A DNA stretch of 33,165 nt from assembly GCA_964644675.1 (NCBI GenBank), contig CAZXWK010000027.1, positions 1 through 33,165 of the forward strand. The letters are read 5' to 3'. Origin of the DNA: CAZXWK01 sp964644675. Lineage in GTDB: Bacteria > Actinomycetota > Coriobacteriia > Anaerosomatales > JAAXUF01. A program made the position numbers and the translations under genes. How positions within the stretch are numbered: position 1 is the stretch's first letter; each line of letters starts with the position of its first letter. Positions 16,469 through 24,595 of the stretch are shown in pieces. Under the pieces are notes generated by a model. That model was given only the letters and a program-made list of their open reading frames with translations, searched no databases and was not told the origin of the DNA.

Positions 16469-17697
16469 CGTGCGCCACCTCCGGTCACAGTCCGATACAG
16501 CTCAGCAAGGGAGTCCAGGTAGCCGTCGTGGCTGTACTGCTCGGCGGCGATGCGCCGCCCCAGCTCTCCACGACGGCGCGCCTCCTCAGGGTCCGCCGCG
16601 AGGCGGTCGATCGCGGCGCGCAGCGCCTGTGCGTCGCCCTTCGGCACGGCCACGCCGCACTCCGGCGCGTGCGTGACCTGCGGCACCGCCGTCCCCTCGA
16701 AACACACGACGGGTCGGCCCGCGGCCATCGCCTCGAGCGCCATCAGGCCGAAGCCCTCGACCGTGGACGGCATCAGGAACACGTCCGCCGCCGAGAACAG
16801 CTTGGGGTAGAGCTTCTCGTCGTTCACCCAGCCCAGCTCGACGATGTTGTAGCGGGACTTGAGCGACTTGAGGTGCCCCAGCTGATCGACGGTCAGGAGC
16901 GTGGTGCGCCGGCTCGGGGCGTGCGACTTGAGCGCCTCGAGGATGTAGCGCAGCCCCTTGTACTCCGAGTCGGCCGACCGGAAGAAGACGACGAAATCGT
17001 CCTGGGGGATGCCTAGGGTTTCTCGGCTGGCAGCGCGCTCTTCGTCGGGCAGGAAGGGCGACGTGTCGATACCGAAGGGAATCACGTGGACGCGGGAGAA
17101 GTGGGCGGTCAGCGGGCTTCGGGCGACCATGTCGCGCAGGTAGTCTGACGCGACCACGACGTCGACGTCGAGCCGAGAGAAGACGCGCTGCTTGATCAGC
17201 CACATCTTGTGCGCGCAGTCCTCCCGCATCTCGAACGGCACGTCGAGCGCCGGGCAGTCGACGCACCCGGTCAGCCAGCGCGCGCACTCGACCGGTTGGA
17301 TGCAGTGGCCGGTGAGCGGCCAGGCGTCGTGGAAGGTCCAGACGGTCGGCTTCTGTTCGAACAGCCACGGGAGGTCGAGGACCGAGACCATCTGGTTGTG
17401 CAGCAGGTGGTAGTGAACGAGGTCGGCGTCGCGGAACTCAGGGAGCTCGGGAAGGACGCGGCCCCACGGGAACAGCAGGTCGTTCATGGAGTGGCGCTGC
17501 TCGACTCGGCAGATCGCGTCCTGCACGGCGAGGTCGGTGTGGCGGGCGAGCAGCGCGGTGACGTCGGGGTTCTTGCTCAGCTTGTGCATCACGACCTGCT
17601 TGCCGGCGACGTCACGGTCCCGCAACTCGTCGAGCAGGTCGTATCCGTTGAACCGGCGGCCGTGCAGGTCGATGTTGTTGACCTGGAGGACTCTCAC
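16465..17697 (-). CDS. GT4 family glycosyltransferase, WcaC-like subtype
   Basis: 410 residues with a clear GT4 donor site: PSTVEGFGLMALEAMAAGRP, in which E314 and E322 form the EX7E pair. The stretch TFHDAWPLTGHC is followed by spaced cysteines (C132, C138, C145, C148), the HDxWxxTGxC...GCxxCP pattern seen in the WcaC/WbuB-type colanic acid and O-antigen transferases. The phrase VFFRSADSEYKGLRYILEAL begins the second Rossmann domain. GTG at 17697 overlaps the TGA of the upstream small gene (GTGA), and the next gene overlaps its own stop, so the run 18056-14496 is translated as a coupled series. Cytoplasmic, using a nucleotide sugar; the exact sugar is not readable. Confidence 0.9.
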   Translation of the reverse strand: MRVLQVNNIDLHGRRFNGYDLLDELRDRDVAGKQVVMHKLSKNPDVTALLARHTDLAVQDAICRVEQRHSMNDLLFPWGRVLPELPEFRDADLVHYHLLHNQMVSVLDLPWLFEQKPTVWTFHDAWPLTGHCIQPVECARWLTGCVDCPALDVPFEMREDCAHKMWLIKQRVFSRLDVDVVVASDYLRDMVARSPLTAHFSRVHVIPFGIDTSPFLPDEERAASRETLGIPQDDFVVFFRSADSEYKGLRYILEALKSHAPSRRTTLLTVDQLGHLKSLKSRYNIVELGWVNDEKLYPKLFSAADVFLMPSTVEGFGLMALEAMAAGRPVVCFEGTAVPQVTHAPECGVAVPKGDAQALRAAIDRLAADPEEARRRGELGRRIAAEQYSHDGYLDSLAELYRTVTGGGAR

Positions 17698-18056
17698 GCG
17701 GGACCTCCGGGCCCGTCCTGGGCCTGAGAATCTCCCGCGCTCGCTTCCGCGTTCGTGTCGCCGAGGCGGCCGGTGGCACGCATGAACGCGCGCCGGATCA
17801 GGATGGGGATGACCGCGAAGCCCCAGGTCCGCTCGTAGAGTGCGACCCGGCGCTCGGCGTGCTGGTAGAGCTCGTGCATCTCGGCGAACGCCGCCGCGGC
17901 GGTCACGTATGCCTGCTCGAGGTCCACGTGCGCCGCGAACTCGTCGCGTATCTCCAGCACGATGGTCGTGACGCCCTCGAGCGCCACCTGCGCCTCGGGA
18001 GTCGAGTAGTCGAAGTCCGGGGGCAGGTGGCGGATCACCGTGGATCGATCAGTCAT
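17694..18056 (-). CDS. small protein of unrecognised family, FDYSTPEA type
   Basis: 120 residues from the ATG at 18056 (GAGG about 10 bases upstream). The start PPDFDYSTPEAQVALEGV is shared with the paralogue at 19565-19963. A predicted helix follows, rich in Ala and Glu (residues 45-73). Residues 74-91 carry the hydrophobic motif YERTWGFAVIPILIRRAF, which could be a short membrane-dipping or amphipathic segment. The last 25 residues are Gly/Ala/Asp-rich and disordered. The TGA overlaps the GTG of the WcaC-like transferase, so it is likely a partner of that enzyme. I know no family for it; the function is unknown. Confidence 0.7.
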   Translation of the reverse strand: MTDRSTVIRHLPPDFDYSTPEAQVALEGVTTIVLEIRDEFAAHVDLEQAYVTAAAAFAEMHELYQHAERRVALYERTWGFAVIPILIRRAFMRATGRLGDTNAEASAGDSQAQDGPGGPA

Positions 18057-18173
18057 GCGCGTTAGGCCTCTCGCTGAACGTACTGCCTGCTCGGCATGGT
18101 ACTCCCTGCGATTCGGGGTTCGCCATCGCATCGGGCGCCTCACGCGCGGCCCGCGCGGCGCGGATTGCTGAAG

Positions 18174-18179
18174 TAGAAT
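18174..18179 (+). promoter_or_regulatory. -10 box TAGAAT for a leaderless glycosyltransferase mRNA
   Basis: TAGAAT ends 7 bases before the G of the GTG at 18187, which puts the expected transcription start on the start codon. There is no ribosome-binding site before that GTG. Both facts agree with leaderless translation, which is common in Actinobacteria. No -35 element is evident. Confidence 0.4.
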
Positions 18180-18186
18180 ACCTGAT

Positions 18187-19551
18187 GTGAAGGTGGCGGC
18201 ACTCATACCAGCGGCGGGTTCGCCCGGGACGCTCGCGACGACGGCCTTCACCTGCGCCCTCGTCGAGGGCCTCACGTCCAACGGGGTGCCGGCGTGTATC
18301 GTCGGCCTCACGGCGGAACCGAGCGAATGGCGACCGGAGGTCTTGGGCGCCTCCCCTGCTCTCGGCCCCTGGCTCCCGCCCGCCCGGGCCGGACTCTCTG
18401 ACGTTGGCGATGCGAAGCGGCGCGGGGTATTCCGCGCCTCGGGTTGTGACGCGTCCAGGCGCGTGATCCGCTGGAAGCGGGAGCTGCTCCTCGAGCGCGC
18501 GCTCGAGCGGTTCGCCGGTGGCGACCCCGACCTGGTCCTGTACGCGGACACACGGTCGCTCGAGCTCATGAGAATCGTCGCGCGCATCGCCGAGCGACGC
18601 GCGTGGCGGGCGGTGGTTCTCTCGAACGAGGCGCTGCTCGACCGGCTGATCGAGCCGACCACCCGCGACGCGTACGTCGGCCTCATCGCCGGCTGTGCGA
18701 GCGGGATCTGGTGCGTCTCGGAACACCTCGCCGCGTTCTGGCGATCGAACGGAGTCACGTCCGAGCGTATCTTCCTCGCACCGCTCATCACGCAGGGACT
18801 CAACTTCCGCGCCGAGTCCTCGCCGCCGCGCACGGGCTCTGCCATATACCTCGGGAACCTCTCGCACGATGAGATCGATCAGCTGCTGACGGTCGCCGGG
18901 TTGGTGGCGCGGAGCGTGCCAGGGTTCACCCTGCGCCTCTACGGAGACGCCCCCGAACAGACCCGAGCGACGCTGCTGCAGCGGATCGCGGCTGACGGAC
19001 TCGACGGGATCGTCCGCGTCGAGCCGGCCGTGCCGCTCGACCAGGTCCCCGCCGTGCTGGCGACCGCCGACATCACCCTACTCCCCCGCGCCGGCGGGGA
19101 GTTCTCGGACGCGGGCTTCCCCAACAAGGTCGGCGAGTACCTCGCGTCGGGACGACCCATGGTCGTCACTGCCGTCGGCGACATACCCAAGTACCTGACC
19201 GACGGCGTGCACGCTCGCGTGGTGGCACCCGACCGCCCGGCAGACTTCGCGCAGGCCGTCGTGGAGCTGTTGGACTCGCCTCAGGCGGCGGACGCGATGG
19301 GGGCGGCGGGGCGTCAACGTGCGCTGGAGCTCTTCGAATCCACCGCCGTCGCGGAGCGCCTGGTGGGATTCCTCGGGTCCCTGCCTGCCAGACTGCCGTG
19401 CAGCGAAGGGGAGCCGACCGGCCGGAGCCGCCTGTGGCGCTCGCTCCTCACGCCGGACGGCACGGTGATTCGCCGCGACCTGCTGCGCATCCGCCGACGC
19501 CTCGGGCTCGCGCCCGCGATTCCGAGCGCCAGCGACCGCCGGCGCTCGTGA
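18187..19551 (+). CDS. GT4 family glycosyltransferase, possibly leaderless
   Basis: 454 residues, GT-B fold, with a first domain starting VKVAALIPAAGSPGT and a donor-binding second domain: GSAIYLGNLSHDEIDQLLTV, FTLRLYGDAPEQTRATLL, VRVEPAVPLDQVPAVLATAD and GFPNKVGEYLASGRPMVVTA. This end is typical of GT4 enzymes. An unusual region around residues 45-100 is Pro/Arg-rich. The gene is alone on the plus strand between two minus-strand genes for the FDYSTPEA small proteins and ends 13 bases before the second one. The start GTG at 18187 has no ribosome site but a TAGAAT box 7 bases upstream. The likely job is transfer of one sugar in the exported glycan. Confidence 0.85.
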   Translation: MKVAALIPAAGSPGTLATTAFTCALVEGLTSNGVPACIVGLTAEPSEWRPEVLGASPALGPWLPPARAGLSDVGDAKRRGVFRASGCDASRRVIRWKRELLLERALERFAGGDPDLVLYADTRSLELMRIVARIAERRAWRAVVLSNEALLDRLIEPTTRDAYVGLIAGCASGIWCVSEHLAAFWRSNGVTSERIFLAPLITQGLNFRAESSPPRTGSAIYLGNLSHDEIDQLLTVAGLVARSVPGFTLRLYGDAPEQTRATLLQRIAADGLDGIVRVEPAVPLDQVPAVLATADITLLPRAGGEFSDAGFPNKVGEYLASGRPMVVTAVGDIPKYLTDGVHARVVAPDRPADFAQAVVELLDSPQAADAMGAAGRQRALELFESTAVAERLVGFLGSLPARLPCSEGEPTGRSRLWRSLLTPDGTVIRRDLLRIRRRLGLAPAIPSASDRRRS

Positions 19552-19564
19552 GGGCGGCGCCCGG

Positions 19565-19963
19565 CTACCCGGGAAGGCGCCTCAGCGCGTAGTACACCTT
19601 GTAGAACGCCCGCCTCACCAGGACCGGGATCACCGCGAGGCCGAGCGAGCGCTCGTAGAGCGTGATCTTGCGCTCGGTGGTGCCCAGCATGAGCTCCCTG
19701 CGGATCTCGGCGACGAGCCCGGTCGGGTCCGAGTCGACAACGGCGACGGGCCCGCGAACGATACGCGCGATACCTCGTCCGACGAGCACGGGGACCACGG
19801 CGAGGCCGAGCGACCACTCGTATGCCTTCTCGTACACGCCGACCGTTCGCCGCTTCGACGGGTCGCGAAACTCCTCGCGCAGCGCGAGCACCTGGTCGAT
19901 CACGTCGCTCAGGGCGCGCTCGGCCTCTGGGGTCGAGTAGTCGAATTCGATGGCCGGCATCAC
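19565..19963 (-). CDS. small protein with two copies of YExSLGLAVxPVLV, FDYSTPEA family
   Basis: 132 residues. It starts IEFDYSTPEAERALSDVI, parallel to the protein at 17694-18056. A charged stretch follows, then YEKAYEWSLGLAVVPVLVGR (44-63) and, after a spacer, TLYERSLGLAVIPVLVRRAF (101-120), so the hydrophobic motif is doubled, where the paralogue has one. The tail is basic and aromatic (YKVYYALRRL), which may lie at the membrane surface. The start is GTG 19963 or the adjacent ATG 19960. It begins 11 bases after the ABC ATPase stop, so it belongs to the exporter operon. The family is unknown to me; association with export or glycosylation is inferred from position. Confidence 0.65.
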   Translation of the reverse strand: MMPAIEFDYSTPEAERALSDVIDQVLALREEFRDPSKRRTVGVYEKAYEWSLGLAVVPVLVGRGIARIVRGPVAVVDSDPTGLVAEIRRELMLGTTERKITLYERSLGLAVIPVLVRRAFYKVYYALRRLPG

Positions 19964-19974
19964 AACGCGTCCGG

Positions 19975-20766
19975 CTACGAGAGCAGGGACTCGTGGTACG
20001 CGGTGGTCACTTCGTCGGCCGGCCCGAGCATCTTGGTCTCGCCCCTATCGAGCCACAGGACCCGATCGCACAGCGACTTCATCAGCTCGCTGCTGTGGCT
20101 GACCAGGATGACCGTCGCGCCCTGCTGGCAGAAGCCCATCATCCGCTCGTAGCTCTTGCGCTGGAACGCCTCGTCACCCACGCCGAGGATCTCGTCGACG
20201 ATCAGGATGTCGGGCTTGATGTCGGTGGCGATCGAGAAGCCCAGACGGGACACCATGCCCGTCGAGTAGGTGCGAAGCGGCGAGTCGATGAACTCCCCGA
20301 GCTCCGCGAACTCGACGATGCGGTCGAACTTCTCGGTCATCTCCTCGGGCGAGTAGCCGAGCAGCGCGCCGTAGAGGAAGACGTTCTCCCGGCCGGTCAG
20401 CTCGGGATGGAATCCCGCCCCCATCTCCAGGAGCGGTGCGACGGTGCCCTTCACCCACACGCGGCCGTGCTTGGGACGAAGCACCTTGGCGATGATCTTG
20501 AGCAGCGTGCTCTTGCCCGCCCCGTTGCGGCCGACGATTCCAAAGACCTCGCCCCGCTTCAGCTCCAGGTTGATGTCACGCAGCGCCCAGAACTCCTCGT
20601 GGACGATCTCGCGCCGTATACGCCGAATCGCGTACTCCTTGAACGAGTCGATGCGCTGCTTCGTCACCTTGTAGACGACGGAGACGTTCTCGAGCCCAAG
20701 GACGGCCTCGTCGCTCACACACCTGGCCGGTGCGCCGGTCGTGTCAGAGACGGTATGCAAGCTCAT
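19975..20766 (-). CDS. polysaccharide ABC exporter, ATP-binding subunit (Wzt/TagH type)
   Basis: 263 residues: Walker A GRNGAGKST (80-88), Q-loop region about 110, signature YSTGMVSRLGFSIA (167-180) in place of LSGGQ, Walker B DILIVDE (186-192) and switch histidine VSHSSE. The early stretch VTKQRIDSFKEYAIRR is typical of the subfamily that pairs with ABC-2 permeases for undecaprenyl-linked polysaccharide or teichoic acid export. The protein ends right after the ATPase fold, so it lacks the carbohydrate-binding C-terminal domain of long Wzt proteins. The ATG at 20766 lies inside the permease gene's 3' end (23-base overlap), preceded by AGAGGG. It energises export of the glycan made by the neighbouring transferases. 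Confidence 0.93.
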   Translation of the reverse strand: MSLHTVSDTTGAPARCVSDEAVLGLENVSVVYKVTKQRIDSFKEYAIRRIRREIVHEEFWALRDINLELKRGEVFGIVGRNGAGKSTLLKIIAKVLRPKHGRVWVKGTVAPLLEMGAGFHPELTGRENVFLYGALLGYSPEEMTEKFDRIVEFAELGEFIDSPLRTYSTGMVSRLGFSIATDIKPDILIVDEILGVGDEAFQRKSYERMMGFCQQGATVILVSHSSELMKSLCDRVLWLDRGETKMLGPADEVTTAYHESLLS

Positions 20767-21565
20767 CAGCCCTCTTCGTGAACACGAGCCATCCCAGCAC
20801 AAGCGTGACCATGGCAACCGCGGTGGCGACCACGACGTGCTTGAGGGAAGGCCAGTTTCCGTAGTAGATGGGGTCTCGGAACAGGAGCAGGAGGTGGTAG
20901 ATGGGATTGAGGTTGAAGAACCACCACCGGTACTGCTCGGGGATGATCTCGTAGGGATAGAACACCGCCGAGACGTAGAGCCACGCGGTGAGCAGGATGC
21001 CGTAGATGTCGAGGATGTCGGGGAACTGCGCGACGGCTCCGGAGAGCAGCAGCCCCAGGCCGAGCGAGAAGCACAAGAGCATGAGCACGGCGTAGGGAAT
21101 CGACAGCATCTCGATCCCGGGTGGCCTGCCGATGAGGAACATCACGAGCACCAGCGGCACGAACGAGAGCACCAGATTGACGAGACTGGCGCCCAGCGCC
21201 GTGAACGCGAACGTGGTTCTCGGGATGTAGACCCGGTGCATGAGCGAGCCGGACCACAGTAGGGTCTGGGGCGCGGCGGTGGTCGACTGCGCGAAGCAGT
21301 TCCAGAAGACCAGACCGGACAGCACGTACACGGGATAGCCGGGCGTGGTCTCGAAGAGCTGCGAGAAGACGATGACCATGATGATCATGGTGCCCAGGGG
21401 GTTGAGCATCGTCCACGCGACGCCCAGGAACGATCGCTTGTAGCGGGTCGCGATGTCGCGCTTGACGAAGGCGTAGATCAGGTGGCGGTACCTGACCACG
21501 TCGCGGAACTCCTCGATGGCCTTCGGCCCGCGTTGTGCGGAATCGTAGAACGGCGCGTCAGTCAT
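20744..21565 (-). CDS. polysaccharide ABC exporter, permease subunit (Wzm/TagG type, ABC-2)
   Basis: 273 residues with six predicted membrane helices. The start region RYRHLIYAFVKRDIATRYKR followed by SFLGVAWTMLNPL is the conserved amphipathic/cytoplasmic gate of ABC-2 polysaccharide permeases, and FYPYEIIPEQYRW near the C-terminus with LNPIYHLLLLFRDPIYYG is the other hallmark. ATG 21565 is preferred; an in-frame TTG at 21607 would add 14 residues but lacks a ribosome site. The gene overlaps the ATPase. Together they form the membrane pore that flips a lipid-linked glycan outward. Confidence 0.92.
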   Translation of the reverse strand: MTDAPFYDSAQRGPKAIEEFRDVVRYRHLIYAFVKRDIATRYKRSFLGVAWTMLNPLGTMIIMVIVFSQLFETTPGYPVYVLSGLVFWNCFAQSTTAAPQTLLWSGSLMHRVYIPRTTFAFTALGASLVNLVLSFVPLVLVMFLIGRPPGIEMLSIPYAVLMLLCFSLGLGLLLSGAVAQFPDILDIYGILLTAWLYVSAVFYPYEIIPEQYRWWFFNLNPIYHLLLLFRDPIYYGNWPSLKHVVVATAVAMVTLVLGWLVFTKRADELAYRL

Positions 21566-21648
21566 TGCGGCAAGTCCCAGGCGTCCAGCCCACTCGCGGG
21601 CCTCCAATCGGTGCGAACGCGCGCGTGCCCGCTCGCGAATCGACGTTC

Positions 21649-21654
21649 ATCATA
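21649..21654 (-). promoter_or_regulatory. possible -10 box TATGAT before the ABC permease
   Basis: TATGAT on the minus strand lies about 85 bases before the ATG at 21565, in the short gap after the preceding GT gene. No -35 is seen. It may be an internal promoter for the exporter genes. Confidence 0.3.
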
Positions 21655-21667
21655 AGCGAAAAGCGCG

Positions 21668-22635
21668 CTACGGGGCCGATACCGGCGGCATCAGCGACCG
21701 GTAGATCGATTCGTAGCCCGCAACGCTTCGTACCAGCGAGAACTCCGTGGCGGCCCGCTCGCGCGCCCGCTCGCCCTTGCTCTCGCGCTCNNNNNNNNNN
21801 NNNNNNNNNNNNNNNNNNNNNNNNNNNNNNNNNNNNNNNNNNNNNNNNNNNNNNNNNNNNNNNNNNNNNNNNNNNNNNNNNNNNNNNNNNCGGGCAGCGA
21901 ATCCCGAACCAGAGCGCACGCGTCGATCAAGTCCCGATGCCCCTTGTGCGTCCACAGGTTGCCGACCGCGACCATCACGTACGCGTCGTCGGCGAGTCCC
22001 AGCTCATCGCGTGCCCGCTGGCGATCACCTTCGCTCCGGGCGAACCGGCCGACGTCGATGCCGTTGTAGAGAAGCCTGAGCTTCTCGGGCGCAACGCCCT
22101 CCTCGGCGAGCTCGTCGAGGATGAGCTTCGAGTTCCCGATCGCGATGTCGAGCCGGCGATGGAAGACGTGCCGCTCGAGCGCGCTCAGGACGCGGTGTTC
22201 TCCCGCGTAGAAGTTCAGCGACAGCCGGCTCATCACCCGATTGGCGCGCGGGTACCTGAGCAGGCACGCGAGCATCCCGTATCCGTAGGAGTGCGGGAGG
22301 AAGAAGTGGGCGACGTCGGCCTTCTCGGCCTTGAGCGTCCGCCCGATCCAGCCGACCACGCCGGCGGTGTAGGCCGCCTTACGCAGCAGGCGCACGATCG
22401 AGGGCGCGCTCGGGTCGGGGAACCCCACGCCGCGCGCGACCACCCGGACGCCTTGACGCTCGAGCTCGGCGGCGAGCGGGCCGGGAGTCTGGAAGCAGAC
22501 CACGACGACCTCGAACTCGTCGCGGCTCAGGCGCGGGAAGTTGCGGACGATGTCGAGCTCGGCGCCGCCGACTTCGAGGGTGCCGATGACCACGGCGATC
22601 TTGGTCCGATGCCCGGCCGGCTCAGTCTGGGGCAC
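21668..22635 (-). CDS. GT4 family glycosyltransferase, interrupted by an assembly gap
   Basis: The N-terminal 248 residues (21891-22635) begin KIAVVIGTLEVGGAE, typical of GT4 acceptor domains, and continue to NLWTHKGHRDLIDA, the start of the donor domain. After the 100-N gap the frame that ends at TAG 21668 reads GERARERAATEFSLVRSVAG, the usual GT4 C-terminal helix. The donor-site Glu pair is in the gap. The two pieces are in different frames over 100 N, so the gap length is wrong and the gene need not be broken. GTG at 22635; 61 bases separate it from the ligase-like gene upstream, with a possible TACACT box at 22680-22685. Confidence 0.85.
21791..21890. other. assembly gap of 100 N inside a glycosyltransferase gene
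   Basis: A second run of exactly 100 N, again within a glycosyltransferase and again frame-inconsistent across its ends. The missing part holds the donor-binding site of the enzyme. Confidence 0.99.
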
Positions 22636-22696
22636 TGGTCTCGTCTGCCCTTTCGGTTCCGCGGAGACTCACGCCGCCCAGTGTACCCGAGCTCTC

Positions 22697-24589
22697 CTAC
22701 GGGAGGGCCGGGGCCGAGACGGCCAGCCGGATCGCTGCGTCCGAGGTGTCGCCCTTGAGCAGCAGCGCGACCGTCCAGTGCGTCTTGTCGACCGCGGCCG
22801 CGCGCTGCGCGGTCGCCTTGGCGTCCGCGAGCAGCGCCGGGTCCTCGAGATAGGCTCCGGCCGCGGCCTGCAGCCCGGCGAGCCACGAGAGCGCCGCGTA
22901 GTCGTCGGGCGAGAGCGCGAGCGTGTGGTCGAAGGCGGCCTTCGCGTCGGAGTACAGCGCGCGCACCTCGTCCGGCGACGCACCGCCTCCCGCGATCGCC
23001 TTGAGCGCGAGTGCCGAACGCGACTGGCCGACGGCCCGCGCGTACTTCACCGACAGCGGGTTGAGGCGCGCTGCCTTCTCGGCGAGGGCGACCGGATCAC
23101 CAGGGCCGTCGCCGTTGTAGGCCAGCCGAGACGCCAGGTACGCGCTGTCGGCGGCAAGCAGGCTCGCGGAGCCGGCTGCAGTCGCGACCACCAGCACCGA
23201 GCACACGACCACCGTCGCGATCCCGACACCCCTCGGGACCGTGAGCCGCCGGGCATGAGGTGCCGCGATCGCCCCGAGGAGCACCCAGAACGGGACCGTC
23301 GAGCCGATCATCGCTACGTTGAGCATCATCTGCGCGACGTACCCGATCGCCCCGAGCCAGATCGCGGTCGCCAGCAGACTCGCCGGCTCCTCGCGCCGCA
23401 GGCCGGAGCGGGGCCTGCCGCGGACGATCCCGGACGCGAGCGCGGCGGCGAGCAAGAGCGCGCCGAGAATCCCGAGGTTCGCGCCGTAGTTCAGGACCCA
23501 CGAGTGGGCGTTGCTGTTGGTGGACGTCTGCCCGAACACCTCGACGTAGCGGTCCGGGCGATGCAGCCGAAACGCGGCGAGGTAGTTGTCCGGGCCGTAG
23601 CCGAACAGCGGCTTGTCGGCGATCGCGCCCAGGCTCGTCTGCGTCAGGAGCACGCGGCCGGACCCGGTCTCGGCAAGCCCGGAGCCCCAGAGGCGTAGGC
23701 CGCGCTGCGTGGCCACGGCGGTGACCCCGACGATGACTGCGACGCCCACGGCAAGGATGAGCCCCGCGATCAGCGCGGCGCGCCCGAGCGATCGACGCGA
23801 GCCGCCGTCGGTCACTTCCCCGTCCTCGCCGGAATCCCGCTGGCGGCTCCAGACCCACAGGCCGATGGCGAGGGCGAGTTCGAGCACGGCGGCGAGCCAA
23901 GACCCCTGCGAGTACGTCGCGTACAGCGCGCCGAGCACGAGTGCGGCGCTCGCCCACCAAGCGACCTGCGCTACCCGGCTCGAGGCCGTCAGCGCCAGGC
24001 CCACCGCGATCGGCAGCGCCAGGACGAGCAGCCCGGCCAGGAAGTTGGGATTACCGAGGCTCGCGAAGGCGGAGCCGAGGTAGAACGATGCGCTGCTCAC
24101 GAGATAGTTGGTGGGATCGAGTCTCGCGGTCTGCAGCAACCCGTGGATCGCCAGCACCACCGCACCGACCGTGAAGGCGCCGGCGAACCGCCTGACGTAG
24201 CGCGACGACCGCCCAAGCTGCAGCCCGGCGCCGAACAGGACCGCGTACAGGATGACCGTGACGGCTCCCTCGAGCCGCTCGGACTGGCCCAGCCACACGA
24301 TGGGCGTCTTGGCCACGGCGGCGCAGACCAGGGCCCATGCGGCCAGGGCGCCGAGAAGCCACCAGGTGGGGTCGCAGAGCAGGACGTTGCCCTTGGAGAG
24401 CATGATCGCGAGCACGAGCCAGACCGCGGCCGCGCCCACGAGGGCGATCGCAAGACGTGGCAACGCGACATCGTCGTAGGTGAGCTGCTGCGCGCCCAGG
24501 CCCAGCGCCGTCAGGTTCGTCCAGGCCACCACGACCAGAAAGAGCACACCGGAGAGGATCCACGCGGCAGTGTTCGAGAGTCTGGTCAC
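22697..24589 (-). CDS. O-antigen ligase/polymerase-like membrane protein with TPR-like C-terminus
   Basis: 630 residues. About 12 hydrophobic helices span residues 1-470. The large loop before the later helices has GRVLLTQTSLGAIADKPLFG and GYGPDNYLAAF followed by NSNAHSWVLNYGANLGILG, the Wzy_C (O-antigen ligase) signature with the key histidine in NAHSW. The C-terminal 150 residues are helical, with repeats such as AEKAARLNPLSVKYA and AFDHTLALSPDDYAALSW that look like tetratricopeptide repeats, as in several ligase/polymerase or protein-glycosylating enzymes. GTG at 24589 lies 6 bases after the leuA stop. In a monoderm cell it cannot ligate to LPS; polymerising, or linking glycan to a lipid or protein, are the options. 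Confidence 0.88.
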   Translation of the reverse strand: MTRLSNTAAWILSGVLFLVVVAWTNLTALGLGAQQLTYDDVALPRLAIALVGAAAVWLVLAIMLSKGNVLLCDPTWWLLGALAAWALVCAAVAKTPIVWLGQSERLEGAVTVILYAVLFGAGLQLGRSSRYVRRFAGAFTVGAVVLAIHGLLQTARLDPTNYLVSSASFYLGSAFASLGNPNFLAGLLVLALPIAVGLALTASSRVAQVAWWASAALVLGALYATYSQGSWLAAVLELALAIGLWVWSRQRDSGEDGEVTDGGSRRSLGRAALIAGLILAVGVAVIVGVTAVATQRGLRLWGSGLAETGSGRVLLTQTSLGAIADKPLFGYGPDNYLAAFRLHRPDRYVEVFGQTSTNSNAHSWVLNYGANLGILGALLLAAALASGIVRGRPRSGLRREEPASLLATAIWLGAIGYVAQMMLNVAMIGSTVPFWVLLGAIAAPHARRLTVPRGVGIATVVVCSVLVVATAAGSASLLAADSAYLASRLAYNGDGPGDPVALAEKAARLNPLSVKYARAVGQSRSALALKAIAGGGASPDEVRALYSDAKAAFDHTLALSPDDYAALSWLAGLQAAAGAYLEDPALLADAKATAQRAAAVDKTHWTVALLLKGDTSDAAIRLAVSAPALP

Positions 24590-24595
24590 TCGGGC

